DNA of 6,691 nucleotides, from the NCBI GenBank assembly GCA_030595525.1, contig JAUVDD010000093.1, positions 1 through 6,691 of the forward strand, read 5' to 3'. Both the position numbers and the translations under genes were made by a program. The notes under the pieces were generated by a model that saw only the letters and a list, made by a program, of their open reading frames with translations, had not been told where the DNA came from and did no database searches. The DNA comes from Puniceicoccales bacterium. GTDB lineage: Bacteria > Verrucomicrobiota > Verrucomicrobiia > Opitutales > Oceanipulchritudinaceae. This document shows, in pieces, positions 6,620-6,691 of this stretch (its first letter is position 1; the number at the start of each line of letters is the position of its first letter).

Positions 6620-6691
6620 TTAATTCAGTTTCTCCAACTCAACCATGGTTGCTCCGTAATGTATCCGGAATTTCTGATCGGCGGATGTAAC
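6620..6691 (-). CDS. 3' end of an unidentified gene upstream of the GH82-like gene (5' part outside window)
   Basis: The minus strand is open from the window edge to a TAA at 6620-6622, giving 23 codons: VTSADQKFRIHYGAT followed by MVELEKLN. The fragment is too short for me to assign a family. I call it coding because the frame is open to the edge, the composition is ordinary for a protein C-terminus, and the stop lies only 10 bp before the ATG of the GH82-like gene on the same strand, the spacing expected inside an operon. The GGAGAA at the end of this gene lies about 20 bases before that ATG, rather far for a ribosome-binding site. By position it probably encodes another part of the same degradation pathway; this is inference only. 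Confidence 0.55.
   Translation of the reverse strand, partial: VTSADQKFRIHYGATMVELEKLN

Noticed and set aside
1..6691. Possible mobile element, CRISPR array, tRNA or defence genes
   Set aside because: No transposase or integrase reading frame, no regularly spaced repeats and no recognisable tRNA-like sequence were seen; almost all DNA is accounted for by polysaccharide-degradation genes.

Overview
The window carries part of a sulfated-polysaccharide degradation locus. It holds seven protein-coding genes, two of them cut by the window edges, packed with almost no spare DNA. The mix suggests a marine or aquatic member of the Planctomycetota-Verrucomicrobiota-Lentisphaerota group: secreted S1 formylglycine sulfatases, DUF1080 (3-keto-disaccharide hydrolase family) proteins, a GH2 beta-galactosidase end and a beta-helix polysaccharidase, mostly without strong Shine-Dalgarno sites. 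This placement is inferred from gene content; no phylogenetic marker is present.

Left block (1-1901, plus strand): the C-terminal end of a GH2-type beta-galactosidase, then, after 3 bases, a secreted S1 sulfatase with a CAPAR formylglycine motif. Middle block (1920-4255): a DUF1080 lipoprotein on the minus strand, diverging across about 119 bp from a second plus-strand sulfatase that resembles iduronate-2-sulfatases (S1_7-like, motif CGPSR). Right block (4245-6691, minus strand, transcribed right to left): a 3' fragment of an unidentified gene, then a beta-helix protein that I recognise as GH82 (iota-carrageenase family)-like, then a secreted two-domain protein with a lipocalin-like N-terminal region and a C-terminal DUF1080 domain. 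The gaps are 10 and 55 bp, so these three are probably one operon. The second sulfatase and the last DUF1080 gene overlap tail to tail by 11 bp.

Working model (inference): the GH82-like enzyme cuts a sulfated galactan such as carrageenan outside the cytoplasmic membrane, the two sulfatases remove sulfate esters, and the GH2 enzyme removes beta-galactosyl units. The two DUF1080 proteins may act on oxidised (3-keto) glycosides or bind or cleave oligosaccharides. No transporter, regulator, sulfatase-maturation enzyme or sugar dehydrogenase is visible.

The most notable point is the GH82-like protein. It keeps the family's Glu acid motif, Gln and His but has Gly where I recall the catalytic Asp, and it appears to lack the large inserted domain that roofs the active site in the Alteromonas enzyme. 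It could be a divergent enzyme, one with altered specificity, or a binding protein. No RNA genes, CRISPR arrays, insertion sequences or convincing terminators were seen.
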